Source: G963662605 sp963667005 (GTDB lineage: Bacteria > Bacteroidota > Ignavibacteria > Ignavibacteriales > Ignavibacteriaceae). From it: 64,000 bases of DNA. The notes below the pieces were generated by a model, which ran no database searches, was not told the origin of the DNA, and saw only the letters and a list, made by a program, of their open reading frames with translations. The stretch covers positions 1,054,001 through 1,118,000 of the forward strand of contig OY762937.1 in the NCBI GenBank assembly GCA_963667005.1. The letters run 5' to 3'. This document shows, one piece after another, positions 49,743-59,170 of the stretch (its first letter is position 1; each line of letters starts with the position of its first letter). The position numbers were made by a program, and so were the translations under genes.

Positions 49743-50357
49743 CTAAGGTTTAAATATACTAAGATCTCCGGCTCCTTCACGCAAAATTACAGGCTCATCT
49801 TCACTTAAATCAACGATGCTCGAAGGCTTGTTCGAGAGCACTCCCGACGAAAGCATTAAGTCCACAAGCGGATTAAATATCGCATGTATCTCTTCCGGAT
49901 TGGTGAGAATATCTCCGGTTCTGCTGGTAACGCTCGTGCTGATGATCGGGTTGCCGAGTTCGGCCGCCAACTGCAAAGCGATTTTATGGTGCGGGACACG
50001 GATGCCGACTGTCTTTCTTTTTGACCAGAGTTTTTTCGGGACTTCCCGTGCGGCAGGCAGGACAAACGTATATGGCCCGGGCAGTAAGTGTTTCATGGTA
50101 CGGTAAGCGTAATCGGAAACCTTTGCGTATTTGGCGATGTCTTTTAAATCTGCGCAAACAAAACTGAGCAGTTTTGTTTTTCCGTCATTCTTTATAGAGA
50201 AAATTCTATCTAATGCTTCTTTATTGAAAATATCACAGCCGAGTCCATATACTGTATCGGTCGGATAGATCACGACACCCCCGTTTTTAATCACTTCTAC
50301 TGCTTTATTAATATAACGTTGCTGAGGGGTTTCGGGGTGCAGCTCATAAAATTCCAT
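49743..50357 (-). CDS. tsaC: L-threonylcarbamoyladenylate synthase (Sua5/YciO/YrdC family)
   Basis: 204 residues. The YrdC fold makes threonylcarbamoyl-AMP for the t6A modification of tRNA. Seen are GGVVIYPTDTVYGLGCD, the RIFSIKNDGKTKLLSFVC segment, LLPGPYTFVLPA, VGIRVPHHKIALQLA and NPIISTSVTSRTGD. The basic segment KNDGKTKLLSF is closer to the YciO subgroup than to classic TsaC, so a YciO-like role is possible. A single-domain form, without the Sua5 C-terminal domain. Confidence 0.85.
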   Translation of the reverse strand: MEFYELHPETPQQRYINKAVEVIKNGGVVIYPTDTVYGLGCDIFNKEALDRIFSIKNDGKTKLLSFVCADLKDIAKYAKVSDYAYRTMKHLLPGPYTFVLPAAREVPKKLWSKRKTVGIRVPHHKIALQLAAELGNPIISTSVTSRTGDILTNPEEIHAIFNPLVDLMLSSGVLSNKPSSIVDLSEDEPVILREGAGDLSIFKP

Positions 50358-50550
50358 AGTTACTCCGGTTTAATATAAATATGAGACTATTTACACAGGC
50401 ATACGAAAACAGAAGTCTGACAAAATCCGTAATGCCATGCGGGAATTTTAGAATATATTCTTTCAATGTCAAGAAGAAAGCAAACGAAAATGATGCAGAA
50501 AGTAGTGGTATGACAAATCTCACAGGAGAGTAAAATATTGCGACATGCGA

Positions 50551-50578
50551 TTGTCATTCCCGACCTGATCGGGAATCC
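50551..50578. repeat. Short palindromic repeat TTGTCATTCCCGA type
   Basis: ATTCCCGA-CCTGA-TCGGGAAT with the leading TTGTC, a boilerplate palindrome met in many bacterial genomes. The gap 50358–50717 otherwise holds only the promoter region of the restriction island; the small minus-strand ORF across it is not convincing. Confidence 0.5.
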
Positions 50579-50717
50579 ATATTGATTTGCTCAGGAATGG
50601 AAATTTGAGTGATTGAAAGATATTTTCGTTATATTTATGCTTGTTATTGTGCTGTTTGTATTGATAATATATACCTGTTGTGCAAAAATTATTGGGAAAA
50701 TCTTGAGGTGACCACCA

Positions 50718-53700
50718 ATGCCAAAAATATATGACAATATAGAGAATCACTTTGTTCAGGGACTCACTGATGTTCTTGGAGCATCCAAACGGGCAGATTT
50801 TTGCGTGGGTTATTTTAATATGCGCGGCTGGAAAGAAGTGGCCGATAAAATTGAGGCTTTGGAAGGGGAAAAAATATTTGAAGGTGAAGACGAAATTCAC
50901 CGTAGCTGCCGCCTACTCGTAGGTATGCAAAAATTACCAGTCGACATTCTAAAAGAACACTTCTCTGTGGGGCAGGATTCCCGGATTGACAACAACGAGG
51001 CCAATAAAATAAAAAAACGCCTTGCCCGTGAGTTTAAAGAGCAGCTTACTATCGGTATTCCCACTGATGCAGACGAAGCCGCACTCCGGAAATTAAGCAA
51101 TCAAATGAAAACCGGTAAAGTTGTTGTTAAGCTTCACCTTAAACATACCCTTCACGCAAAACTATACTTAGCATTCAGCAATGATATCCGTGTACCTGTA
51201 TTCGGGTTTTTGGGCAGCAGCAATTTGACATTAGCCGGTTTAGCAAAGCAGGGTGAATTAAACATTGATGTTTTGGATCAGGACGCGGCCAACAAGCTTG
51301 CACAATGGTTTGAAGACCGCTGGAATGACCGCTGGTGTATTGATATTACCAAAGAACTTATAGAAATAATAGATACAAGCTGGGCAGCTGAACGCCTATT
51401 GCCGCCTTACCATATTTATTTAAAGATTGCCTACCATCTCTCAAGAGAAGCTCGTGCGGGAATCAGTGAGTTTAAACTTCCGAAAGTGTTTAAAACAGAA
51501 CTGCTTGAATTTCAACAAAAGGCTGTATTGGTTGCAGCGCACCATATCCACAAGCGCGGGGGAGTAATGATAGGTGATGTTGTTGGGCTCGGCAAGACAA
51601 TAACGGCCTCGGCAATTGCAAAAATTTTAGAAGATGATTTTTCTTACGAGACACTGATTCTTTGCCCGAAAAACCTGAAGGAAATGTGGGAAGGCTACGC
51701 GCATAAATATGAACTCCGGGCTAAGGTGGTATCTCATAGTGAAGCGCAAAATGCACTTGTTGGACTGCGAAGATTCCGTGTCGTGATAATTGATGAGAGC
51801 CACAATCTCAGAAACGATCACGGCAGACGGTATCAGGCAATAAAAAACTACATTACCGAAAACGATAGCAAAGTCATTCTTCTGACAGCTACTCCTTACA
51901 ATAAAACGTTTTATGACCTTTCCAATCAATTGCGGCTGTTTATTCCGGATGACATGGATCTTGGTATTAGCCCAGAACAGTACATTGAACACATCGGCGG
52001 CCAGGTGCAATTTGCTGCAACGCACCCCGATACTTTTGTCAGAAGCATCAAAGCTTTTGAGCGGAGTAATTATGCTGACGACTGGCGCGAACTCATGCGC
52101 TTATATTTGGTGCGGCGTACAAGAAGCTTCATTAAAACAAATTACGCACTCGATGATCCGCAAATAGGCAAAAAATATCTTGAATTTGCCGACGGCTCCA
52201 AGCAGTACTTTCCCGATAGGCTGCCGAAGAAAGTTGAATTTGAGTTTAATGCAAAGGACAAAGACGATCAGTACGCACGACTATATGCCGAAGACATAGT
52301 CCGGAAAATAAATTCACTTGAACTACCGCGATATGGTTTAGGTAACTATATTGAATTACAAAAAGGCGACAAGCTGACCGACGAAGAAAAGACCATCTTA
52401 GATAATCTATCCCGTGCGGGCAAACGGCTCATGGGATTTTGCCGGACGAACTTGTTTAAAAGGCTGGAAAGCAGCGGGCATTCATTTTTGCTATCGCTTG
52501 CCCGGCATGTTCTCCGGAATGCCATATATATGTATGCCATTGAAAATGGATTGCCGTTGCCGATTGGCAAAAGCGTTCTTGAAAATCTTGATGATTTCCT
52601 TGAAGACGGTGATACCGACGCGGATGATGGGAATGGTGGTGAGTTACGCTTACTGCTTGACTTGCAAGAATATAAGAAAAAAGCGAAAGAGGTTTATAGC
52701 ATTTACCACTCGCCGGAGTACAACAAACGCTTTGAATGGATTTCACATGGCTTTTTCAACAAATCTCTTTCTGCAAAATTGCAGGATGACAGCAAGGCTA
52801 TCATAGAGATTTTAAAGATAGGAGACGGCTGGAATACGAATGAGGACCGCAAGCTTATTGCATTGAAAGAACTGCTTACGGTAACACATAAAAAAGAAAA
52901 GGTTATTGTATTCACCCAGTTTGCAGATACCGCTCGTTACATTTCAGAATATGTAAGAAATAATAAAATCACCGAATTGGAATGCGTAACAGGCGATAAT
53001 GAAAATCCGACAGCATTTGCACATAGATTCAGTCCGGTGAGCAACGGTAAGCCTGAGATAAAAAACACGATAGATGAACTGCGTGTGCTGATTGCGACGG
53101 ATGTACTGAGCGAAGGCCAAAACCTTCAGGATGCTCACATAATTGTTAATTATGATTTGCCATGGGCGATAATTCGATTAATACAACGCGCGGGACGCGT
53201 TGATCGTATCGGGCAAAAGTCTTCCGAAATTATATGCTACTCGTTTTTACCTGAAGATGGTATTGATAATATTATTAAGCTGCGTGGGCGGTTGACAACC
53301 AGAATAACTGAAAATGCCGAGGTCGTCGGTTCGGATGAGAGATTCTTTGACGGCGATCCGATTAATATTGCGGACCTCTATAATGAGCGCGCGGGAATTT
53401 TGGATGACGACGACAGTGATGCGGATGTAGACCTTGCATCGTATGCATATCAAATATGGAAAAACGCAATCGATAAGGAACCGTCTCTCCAAAGAACCAT
53501 ACCGGATATGCCCGATGTGGTATATTCAAGTATGCTGATTGGCTCCGATGAAAAGAAACCGGGCGTTATTGTCTATGCAAGAACATCGGAAGATAATGAC
53601 GTTTTGACCTGGATGGGTCTATCGGGAGAGGTTATTACACAATCACAGCTGGCTATTCTTAAAGGTGTTAAGTGTGAACCGGATACGCCGCCCGTTGAAA

Positions 53701-54101
53701 AACATCATGCGCACCACGACATCGTTCAGAAAGCCGTCAGCCTTATTGTAGAAGATGAAAAGAGTACCGGCGGGGCACTCGGTAAAAAATCGGGACTCAA
53801 ATACCGCCTCTACAAACGGTTGGAAAGCATCTGTGCACTGCAAGAAGGTACGCTTTTTATTAACGAGCAACTAAAAAAAGCGGTTGATGATATTTATAAA
53901 TACCCCATGAAAGAGTCTGCCCGCGATACCATAAGCCGGCAGTTAAAATCCGGAATCAGTGACATCCAGCTTGTTGATTTGGTTGTCTCTCTTCGTGAGG
54001 GTGATAAGTTGTGTGTTGTAACGGAAGATGAAGAACAAATCCGGACACCGCAGATCATTTGTTCTATGGGGCTATTGCAAGGAGAAAATACGCATGAATA
54101 A
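50718..54101 (+). CDS. PLD-nuclease/SNF2-type helicase of an R-M-like system
   Basis: 1127 residues. The N-terminal 250 residues are a phospholipase-D-type nuclease domain with the HxK motif at His146 and Lys148 (LHAKLYLA) followed by GSSNLTLAGL. One HKD motif is present, so it likely acts as a dimer. The helicase follows: motif I GDVVGLGKTITAS (about 283–295), II IIDESHNLRND, III LLTATPYNK, then a long insertion, and motifs V–VI IATDVLSEGQNLQD and QRAGRVDRIGQKS (about 800–840). Helicases with PLD nucleases serve in CglI/NgoAVII-type restriction. Its stop overlaps the methyltransferase start, so it is coupled to it. Expected role: ATP-driven restriction. Confidence 0.88.
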   Translation: MPKIYDNIENHFVQGLTDVLGASKRADFCVGYFNMRGWKEVADKIEALEGEKIFEGEDEIHRSCRLLVGMQKLPVDILKEHFSVGQDSRIDNNEANKIKKRLAREFKEQLTIGIPTDADEAALRKLSNQMKTGKVVVKLHLKHTLHAKLYLAFSNDIRVPVFGFLGSSNLTLAGLAKQGELNIDVLDQDAANKLAQWFEDRWNDRWCIDITKELIEIIDTSWAAERLLPPYHIYLKIAYHLSREARAGISEFKLPKVFKTELLEFQQKAVLVAAHHIHKRGGVMIGDVVGLGKTITASAIAKILEDDFSYETLILCPKNLKEMWEGYAHKYELRAKVVSHSEAQNALVGLRRFRVVIIDESHNLRNDHGRRYQAIKNYITENDSKVILLTATPYNKTFYDLSNQLRLFIPDDMDLGISPEQYIEHIGGQVQFAATHPDTFVRSIKAFERSNYADDWRELMRLYLVRRTRSFIKTNYALDDPQIGKKYLEFADGSKQYFPDRLPKKVEFEFNAKDKDDQYARLYAEDIVRKINSLELPRYGLGNYIELQKGDKLTDEEKTILDNLSRAGKRLMGFCRTNLFKRLESSGHSFLLSLARHVLRNAIYMYAIENGLPLPIGKSVLENLDDFLEDGDTDADDGNGGELRLLLDLQEYKKKAKEVYSIYHSPEYNKRFEWISHGFFNKSLSAKLQDDSKAIIEILKIGDGWNTNEDRKLIALKELLTVTHKKEKVIVFTQFADTARYISEYVRNNKITELECVTGDNENPTAFAHRFSPVSNGKPEIKNTIDELRVLIATDVLSEGQNLQDAHIIVNYDLPWAIIRLIQRAGRVDRIGQKSSEIICYSFLPEDGIDNIIKLRGRLTTRITENAEVVGSDERFFDGDPINIADLYNERAGILDDDDSDADVDLASYAYQIWKNAIDKEPSLQRTIPDMPDVVYSSMLIGSDEKKPGVIVYARTSEDNDVLTWMGLSGEVITQSQLAILKGVKCEPDTPPVEKHHAHHDIVQKAVSLIVEDEKSTGGALGKKSGLKYRLYKRLESICALQEGTLFINEQLKKAVDDIYKYPMKESARDTISRQLKSGISDIQLVDLVVSLREGDKLCVVTEDEEQIRTPQIICSMGLLQGENTHE

Positions 54102-57100
54102 AACAGTATTTGAACAATACATTAAAAATTTTGATTTCAAAGGTCTGTTTCTTGATTTGGGATGGGACAAGGATGCCACCAAGGAGACTGTCGTTGTCGA
54201 TAAGGAAAAGTATGTTCTCCAGGCAGCCGCGCAGAAGAGCGGTTTCAAAATTTTTGTCTGTTTTTCACCCGGTGCGATGCCGGATAAATCAGTTCGTCTC
54301 AAAATTCAGAGCAAAGCGGTTGCGTTTTCTCATCTGCACCTGATAATTTTTTGTGACGCGAAAAAAACCGAGCAAAAATGGCTTCTGGTTACGCGCGAAG
54401 CAAATAAACCGATTAAACGTACGGAAACGTCGTATGCTATTTCTCAAAAACCGGAGCTCCTGTACCAGAGAACATCGGGACTCATTTTCGAACTGGATGA
54501 GCAGGATGATATAACCATTATTGACGTGCTGGAAAAGGTTATGGCAAATGTGCATCAGAACAGCGAGCGGGTAACAAAGAAATTCTATACGGAATTTAAA
54601 ACCGAGCATAAGGCCTTCATCGGGTTTATTAAAGGCATCGGAGAAGTTGCTCACCGGGACTGGTATGCTTCACTTATGATGAACCGCCTCATGTTCTGCT
54701 ATTTTATTCAGAAAAAAGGTTTTCTCGACGGTGACAAAGATTATCTGCGGCACAAATTGGAAATGTGCAAAGAAAAAAAAGGAAAAGACAATTTTTATTC
54801 TTTCTACCGGTGGGTAATGAAGTTCTTGTTTTTCGGCGGACTTAATGCTGCCGAGCAGGATGAGGACATAAAAAAGGAAATCGGGCGCGTGCCGTATCTT
54901 AATGGCGGCTTATTTGATGAGCACGAACTTGAAAAGAAATACCCCGGTATTGACATCAGTGATAAAGCATTTGAAAAAGTCTTCGCGTTCTTTGATAGAT
55001 ACAACTGGCATCTTGATATACGTCCTGATACTTCCGGAAAGGAAATAAATCCCGATGTTATCGGCTACATTTTTGAAAAGTACATCAACGACCGCGCACA
55101 GATGGGCGCGTATTACACGAAAGAAGATATTACCGGATATATCAGCAAGAATTGCATTATCCCGTATTTGATGGATGCCGTAAAAAGAAAATATCCGAAA
55201 GCTTTTAGCCCGGATGGCGAAATCTGGACAATGGTTAAGCAAAGCGGGGATGCGTACATATATGACGCGTTAAAAAAGGGTGTTGAACTTCCTTTGCCTG
55301 ATTCAATTAAACAGGGCATCAATCCGTCAATCGAAAAACAAATAGTAAAAGATGTTCTGAATAACCCGCCGAAACTTCTTGAACTGCGCAAGGACTGGAA
55401 CAAGCCCGCGCCGGAAGAATATGCGCTGCCAACGGAAATATGGCGTGAAGTTGTTGAAAGGCGTAAGCGATATGAGGATATCCGGAGTAAAATTGATGCA
55501 GGCAACATACAGGATGTTAACGACTTCATTACCTATAATCTTGATATCACCCAATTTGCACAGGACGTTGTTGAAACTACAACAGATGCCGGGTTTTTGA
55601 AACACTTTTATCAGGAACTTGAAAAGGTGACGATACTTGATCCCACGTGCGGCTCCGGCGCTTTTCTATTCGCGGCGTTGAATATTTTGGAGCCTTTGTA
55701 CGAGGGCTGCATACACAGAATGGAATCATTCATTGAAGAAGACCGGAAAGGGAAGCATAAGTTTTTTGAAGAAACAATTGCACGGGTTACATCACCGGAG
55801 CACTTCAACCTGAAATATTTTATTTACAAAACCATCATCCTGCGGAACCTCTACGGCGTTGATATTATGAACGAAGCCGTGGAAATTGCGAAGCTGCGCC
55901 TGTTTCTCAAATTGGTTGCCGAGGTTGATATCAATCCCCGCAAGAAAAACCTGGGACTCGAACCACTGCCGGATATTGATTTTAATATACGTGCAGGAAA
56001 CACTCTCGTTGGGTATGCTTCTGAAGTCGAATTGGAGGAAGCGATTAACTTTACCCGGAACTTTAAAGCCGCAAAAGGAAAGAAGAATGAGCAAACGGGA
56101 TTTGATTTTGATAATGATCTTGCTCGCATAAAAGAGGAGTGCGAAAAAGTCGGAGATGCATTCGAGCACTATAAAATGATACAGGAAAGCAGCGGAGAGA
56201 ATAAAAAGACGTTCAAAACAGCCAAAGAAAAACTTATTAAATCCCTCCATAATCTTAAAGAAGAACTAAACGGCATCCTGCATAAAAGATATTATGCAGA
56301 ATTACATTACGATAAATGGGAAAATACTCATCAGCCATTCCATTGGTTTGCTGAATTTTATGAAATAATTCATGGTAAAAAAGGCTTTGATGTAATAATC
56401 GGAAATCCACCATATGTTCAATATAATGCAGACAGCACGGGCTATAAATTATTTAATTTCAAATCAAGGTCCTGTTCAAATCTATTTGCCTATTGCATTG
56501 AGCGCTCGCAAGGTTTACTAAATCCAAATGCCCGCCATGCTATGATTGTTCCGATAAGTTTAGTTGGCAATAAAAAAATGTATGATTTGAGCAAATTACT
56601 TGTGACTAAGGGTACAGTTTGGTTTTCTAATTTTAGTGGGGATACGCATCCAGGAACATTATTTTCTGGAGTGCAACAGAATTTAACGATATACTTATTT
56701 CAACCAAAAAAAGAACTTAAAACTTTTTCAACGGATTTCATCCGGTTTTCTGATGCAGGAGAGGAAAGAGATTACTTATTTGCCAATCGGGTGTCTTATA
56801 TGGAAAACTCTGCACTAGGTAAAATAACCTTGAAAACAGGCAGTAATAACTGTCTCTCTATATTAAACAAATTATCAAAAGATAAGCAAAGTCTTGAATT
56901 GTATAGTTTAACTAGGGAAGCGAAGGTTTGGTATCATAATGTGGCTCATTATTGGGTTAAGTGCTTTATTAACCCGCCATTTTTTAGACGTGGAAGTGAA
57001 AAGCCATCTATATCTTCTCATTATAAAAGTATTAATATACATACTGATAAAAGAGAAATACTAGTTGCGATTTTATCAAGTTCAACTTTTTATTTTTGGT

Positions 57101-57438
57101 ACATTTTAAATTCAAATTGTAGAGACGTGAGTCGGGATGATGTGTTGACCTTCCCAATCTCCCTTGGCAATTTTGATGTAGTACAAAAAAAAGAACTGCT
57201 TGCCCTCTCAGGACATCTGCTTAAAGATTTGAACAAGAACAAGGTTCGTGTGAAGTATCAAAAAAAGAATGACCTTGTTGAGTATGATCAATTCTGGCCC
57301 CAAAACTCAAAGCCAATTATGGATAGAATTGACTACTGTATTTCGGAGCATTATGGTTTTACAGAGGAAGAGTTAGATTTTATTATTAACTACGACATAA
57401 AATACCGCATGGGGAAAGAGCTGGAGGAGGAGGAATAG
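54094..57438 (+). CDS. Eco57I-class DNA adenine methyltransferase
   Basis: 1114 residues from the ATG at 54094, with AAGGAG upstream and 8 bases overlap with the helicase gene. The N-terminal 350 residues are helical and family-specific. The N6-adenine methylase core has motif I LDPTCGSGAFLFAALNILEPLY (about 515) and motif IV IGNPPYVQY (about 770), a Y-containing NPPY as in Eco57I. The C-terminal part (about 780–1060) is the likely target-recognition domain. No PD-(D/E)XK nuclease motif is apparent, so cleavage would come from the upstream PLD protein. From about 56390 the sequence turns clearly AT-rich, beginning at the NPPY motif, as expected if the recognition domain was exchanged. Confidence 0.88.
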   Translation: MNKTVFEQYIKNFDFKGLFLDLGWDKDATKETVVVDKEKYVLQAAAQKSGFKIFVCFSPGAMPDKSVRLKIQSKAVAFSHLHLIIFCDAKKTEQKWLLVTREANKPIKRTETSYAISQKPELLYQRTSGLIFELDEQDDITIIDVLEKVMANVHQNSERVTKKFYTEFKTEHKAFIGFIKGIGEVAHRDWYASLMMNRLMFCYFIQKKGFLDGDKDYLRHKLEMCKEKKGKDNFYSFYRWVMKFLFFGGLNAAEQDEDIKKEIGRVPYLNGGLFDEHELEKKYPGIDISDKAFEKVFAFFDRYNWHLDIRPDTSGKEINPDVIGYIFEKYINDRAQMGAYYTKEDITGYISKNCIIPYLMDAVKRKYPKAFSPDGEIWTMVKQSGDAYIYDALKKGVELPLPDSIKQGINPSIEKQIVKDVLNNPPKLLELRKDWNKPAPEEYALPTEIWREVVERRKRYEDIRSKIDAGNIQDVNDFITYNLDITQFAQDVVETTTDAGFLKHFYQELEKVTILDPTCGSGAFLFAALNILEPLYEGCIHRMESFIEEDRKGKHKFFEETIARVTSPEHFNLKYFIYKTIILRNLYGVDIMNEAVEIAKLRLFLKLVAEVDINPRKKNLGLEPLPDIDFNIRAGNTLVGYASEVELEEAINFTRNFKAAKGKKNEQTGFDFDNDLARIKEECEKVGDAFEHYKMIQESSGENKKTFKTAKEKLIKSLHNLKEELNGILHKRYYAELHYDKWENTHQPFHWFAEFYEIIHGKKGFDVIIGNPPYVQYNADSTGYKLFNFKSRSCSNLFAYCIERSQGLLNPNARHAMIVPISLVGNKKMYDLSKLLVTKGTVWFSNFSGDTHPGTLFSGVQQNLTIYLFQPKKELKTFSTDFIRFSDAGEERDYLFANRVSYMENSALGKITLKTGSNNCLSILNKLSKDKQSLELYSLTREAKVWYHNVAHYWVKCFINPPFFRRGSEKPSISSHYKSINIHTDKREILVAILSSSTFYFWYILNSNCRDVSRDDVLTFPISLGNFDVVQKKELLALSGHLLKDLNKNKVRVKYQKKNDLVEYDQFWPQNSKPIMDRIDYCISEHYGFTEEELDFIINYDIKYRMGKELEEEE

Positions 57439-57439
57439 A

Positions 57440-58063
57440 ATGGATGCAAGCTTTTGGGGTTACATTGCCTCATTTATAATCGGTGCGGGTGTGCCAACTT
57501 TAAACGGTCGGTGGCAAAGAAAGCATGATCTAAAAAAGCAGGAATTACAACATGATTACGATTTGCGAAAGCAAGAGCTTGAGCATGAGTATGACCAAAA
57601 GAAACAGCAACTCGAACATGATTTCTCTGAGCGAAAACAGGCATTAGAGAGGGAGGATCGGTTTAGATTAGCTGCTTTGGATAAGAGATTAGAAGCGCAA
57701 CAAAAGGCCTTTGAATATTGGTCAAAACTCCGCCCATTGGCAAATCAACGAATAGAATTGAAATCTGAGTTGTTGCAAGAAGCTTGGGGTTTTTGGAGTT
57801 CGAACTGCTTATATTTGGAAGAGGATACGCGAAAAGGGTTTAATGATTTTTTATACTATGTTGATAATTATCCTGATATAAGAGATTATGCACGAACGAC
57901 ATTTAGTGACTACGACGAAAAACAGCGGGCAAAAAAAGACAAGATGGACGCTTGGCAGCAGATGCGAAGTTTTGGAGCTATTATATTAAATGATATTTCG
58001 CTCAAACCAATTGATCCGAGAATGAGAGAAACTCAAAACGCCGACGGCGAAGCAATACAATAA
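57440..58063 (+). CDS. Membrane-anchored coiled-coil protein of the restriction island
   Basis: 207 residues. The ATG lies one base after the methyltransferase stop, with GGAGGAGGA upstream, so it is coupled to it. A short N-terminal hydrophobic segment (ASFWGYIASFIIGAGVP) is followed by four consecutive 11-residue repeats KKQELQHDYDL, RKQELEHEYDQ, KKQQLEHDFSE and RKQALEREDRF. The C-terminal 110 residues are helical and unique. The hendecad repeat predicts a right-handed coiled coil. I do not recognise a family. It could tether the system to the membrane or act as an accessory sensor. Confidence 0.75.
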   Translation: MDASFWGYIASFIIGAGVPTLNGRWQRKHDLKKQELQHDYDLRKQELEHEYDQKKQQLEHDFSERKQALEREDRFRLAALDKRLEAQQKAFEYWSKLRPLANQRIELKSELLQEAWGFWSSNCLYLEEDTRKGFNDFLYYVDNYPDIRDYARTTFSDYDEKQRAKKDKMDAWQQMRSFGAIILNDISLKPIDPRMRETQNADGEAIQ

Positions 58064-58082
58064 ACAATTATAGGAATAGAGT

Positions 58083-58295
58083 ATGGCACATAAGGTTCTA
58101 TTAGCAGCATCAAAACTGGAAGTTAAATACAGCGATGTTGAATTTGTCGTAAGTGATGATGATGGAAAAATCGGGACATTAAAGGTTTCGAAGGGAAATG
58201 TAGAGTGGCTGCCGGTTGGCCAGCAAAAAGGGTATAAGATGACCTGGGTAAAATTTGCCGAATTGATGGAAGGTGCCGGCAAAAAAGTAAAGTAG
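58083..58295 (+). CDS. Small protein of unknown function (70 residues)
   Basis: 70 residues, starts 20 bases after the coiled-coil gene. Sequence MAHKVLLAASKLEVKYSDVE, a beta-rich middle (GKIGTLKVSKGNVEWLP) and a C-terminal helix with several Lys. No known family. Its small size and basic tail would fit a nucleic-acid-binding or antitoxin-like partner, but that is only a guess. It is in the same transcriptional direction as the whole island. Confidence 0.6.
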   Translation: MAHKVLLAASKLEVKYSDVEFVVSDDDGKIGTLKVSKGNVEWLPVGQQKGYKMTWVKFAELMEGAGKKVK

Positions 58296-58311
58296 CTGTT
58301 TAAAAAGAGAA

Positions 58312-58354
58312 ACGTCCCGCAAAGGGGACGTCGGGCCGAAGATGCTATCTTCGG
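58312..58354. other. Two adjacent hairpins between the small protein and NYN genes
   Basis: ACGTCCC/GGGACGT (58312–58331) and CCGAAGAT/ATCTTCGG (58336–58354). No T-tract, so their role (attenuation, RNA processing, or repeat remnants) is open. Confidence 0.45.
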
Positions 58355-58386
58355 GGATGTTATGATACAAATATAAGGGAAAGAAT

Positions 58387-59016
58387 ATGTGTTTGTCAAG
58401 ACTTTTTTTACGTCCAAAACGCGTAATAATCTATGTTGATGGCTTTAATTTGTATTTCGGAATGCGATCAGCTGGAATTATTGGAAAATGGCTTGATTTA
58501 AGACAACTTGCCGAAAATCTCATAAAAAGCGATCAAAAAGTGGTTGGCGTAAAATACTTTACTAGCGCTGTGAGTGGGAATCCAGCAAAAGAAATGAGGC
58601 AAAGGACTTATCTTGAGGCTCTTAAGGAATCCGGAGTACAAATTTATTATGGAAAATACACTTCAAATAGAATGAAATGCAGGTATTGTGGGGGTAGTTG
58701 GATTGCGTATAGTGAAAAAATGACAGATGTGAATATTGCCACTGAAATATTACATGATGCTTATGCAGATAAGTTTGATGTGGCTATACTGGTTTCGGGA
58801 GATAGTGATCTTGTCCCTCCGGTTAAGCAGACACAAGCATTATTTCCCAAGAAGAAAATAGTTGTTGCCTTCCCACCACAAAGAAAAAGCAAAGAACTGA
58901 CAAAAGCAGCCAAGGGTTATTTTACAATCGGTAGAAGCAATATTTTGGCAAGTCAATTTCCGGCCAGCATTACAAAGAAAGATGGGCACGTATTAAGAAA
59001 GCCCGCTACATGGTGA
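58387..59016 (+). CDS. NYN-domain (LabA/PIN-like) ribonuclease with a zinc-knuckle-like insertion
   Basis: 209 residues. NYN-domain nucleases belong to the PIN-like fold. The first acidic residue is in YVDGFNLYFG, with the second in EKMTDVNIATEIL and the third pair in LVSGDSDLVPPV. Between the first two is a CRYCGGSW element, probably half of a zinc site. The C-terminal part has a Lys-rich segment (PPQRKSKELTKAAKGY). It should cut RNA. It is the last gene of the island and might act as an effector on abortive infection, but there is no direct evidence. Confidence 0.82.
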   Translation: MCLSRLFLRPKRVIIYVDGFNLYFGMRSAGIIGKWLDLRQLAENLIKSDQKVVGVKYFTSAVSGNPAKEMRQRTYLEALKESGVQIYYGKYTSNRMKCRYCGGSWIAYSEKMTDVNIATEILHDAYADKFDVAILVSGDSDLVPPVKQTQALFPKKKIVVAFPPQRKSKELTKAAKGYFTIGRSNILASQFPASITKKDGHVLRKPATW

Positions 59017-59052
59017 TATTATATAGCGGAATAGGAATGTATTTATAAAGCA

Positions 59053-59081
59053 AAAGGGTTCCGGCATTGCCAGAACCCTTT
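59053..59081 (+). terminator. Hairpin terminator-like element after the NYN gene
   Basis: AAAGGGTTC and GAACCCTTT surround an inner GGC-ATT-GCC. There is no strong T run, so this is a weaker terminator. Confidence 0.55.
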
Positions 59082-59170
59082 ACCGACCGAGCATTCCCAG
59101 TCCCTTATAAACTAAGTTCAAATATATTATATATTTTATCATTTGTCAAGTTTTTGCGGTGTTTAGCAAC

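Noticed and set aside
50520..50900. A 126-codon minus-strand frame across the promoter of the restriction island
   Set aside because: Overlaps the well-supported start of the PLD-helicase gene and has low-complexity Tyr/Asn-rich composition.
50718..57438. BREX or DISARM system
   Set aside because: No pglZ, brxC, brxL or DUF1998/drmB genes are present; the helicase carries its own PLD nuclease, unlike the separate DISARM PLD gene.
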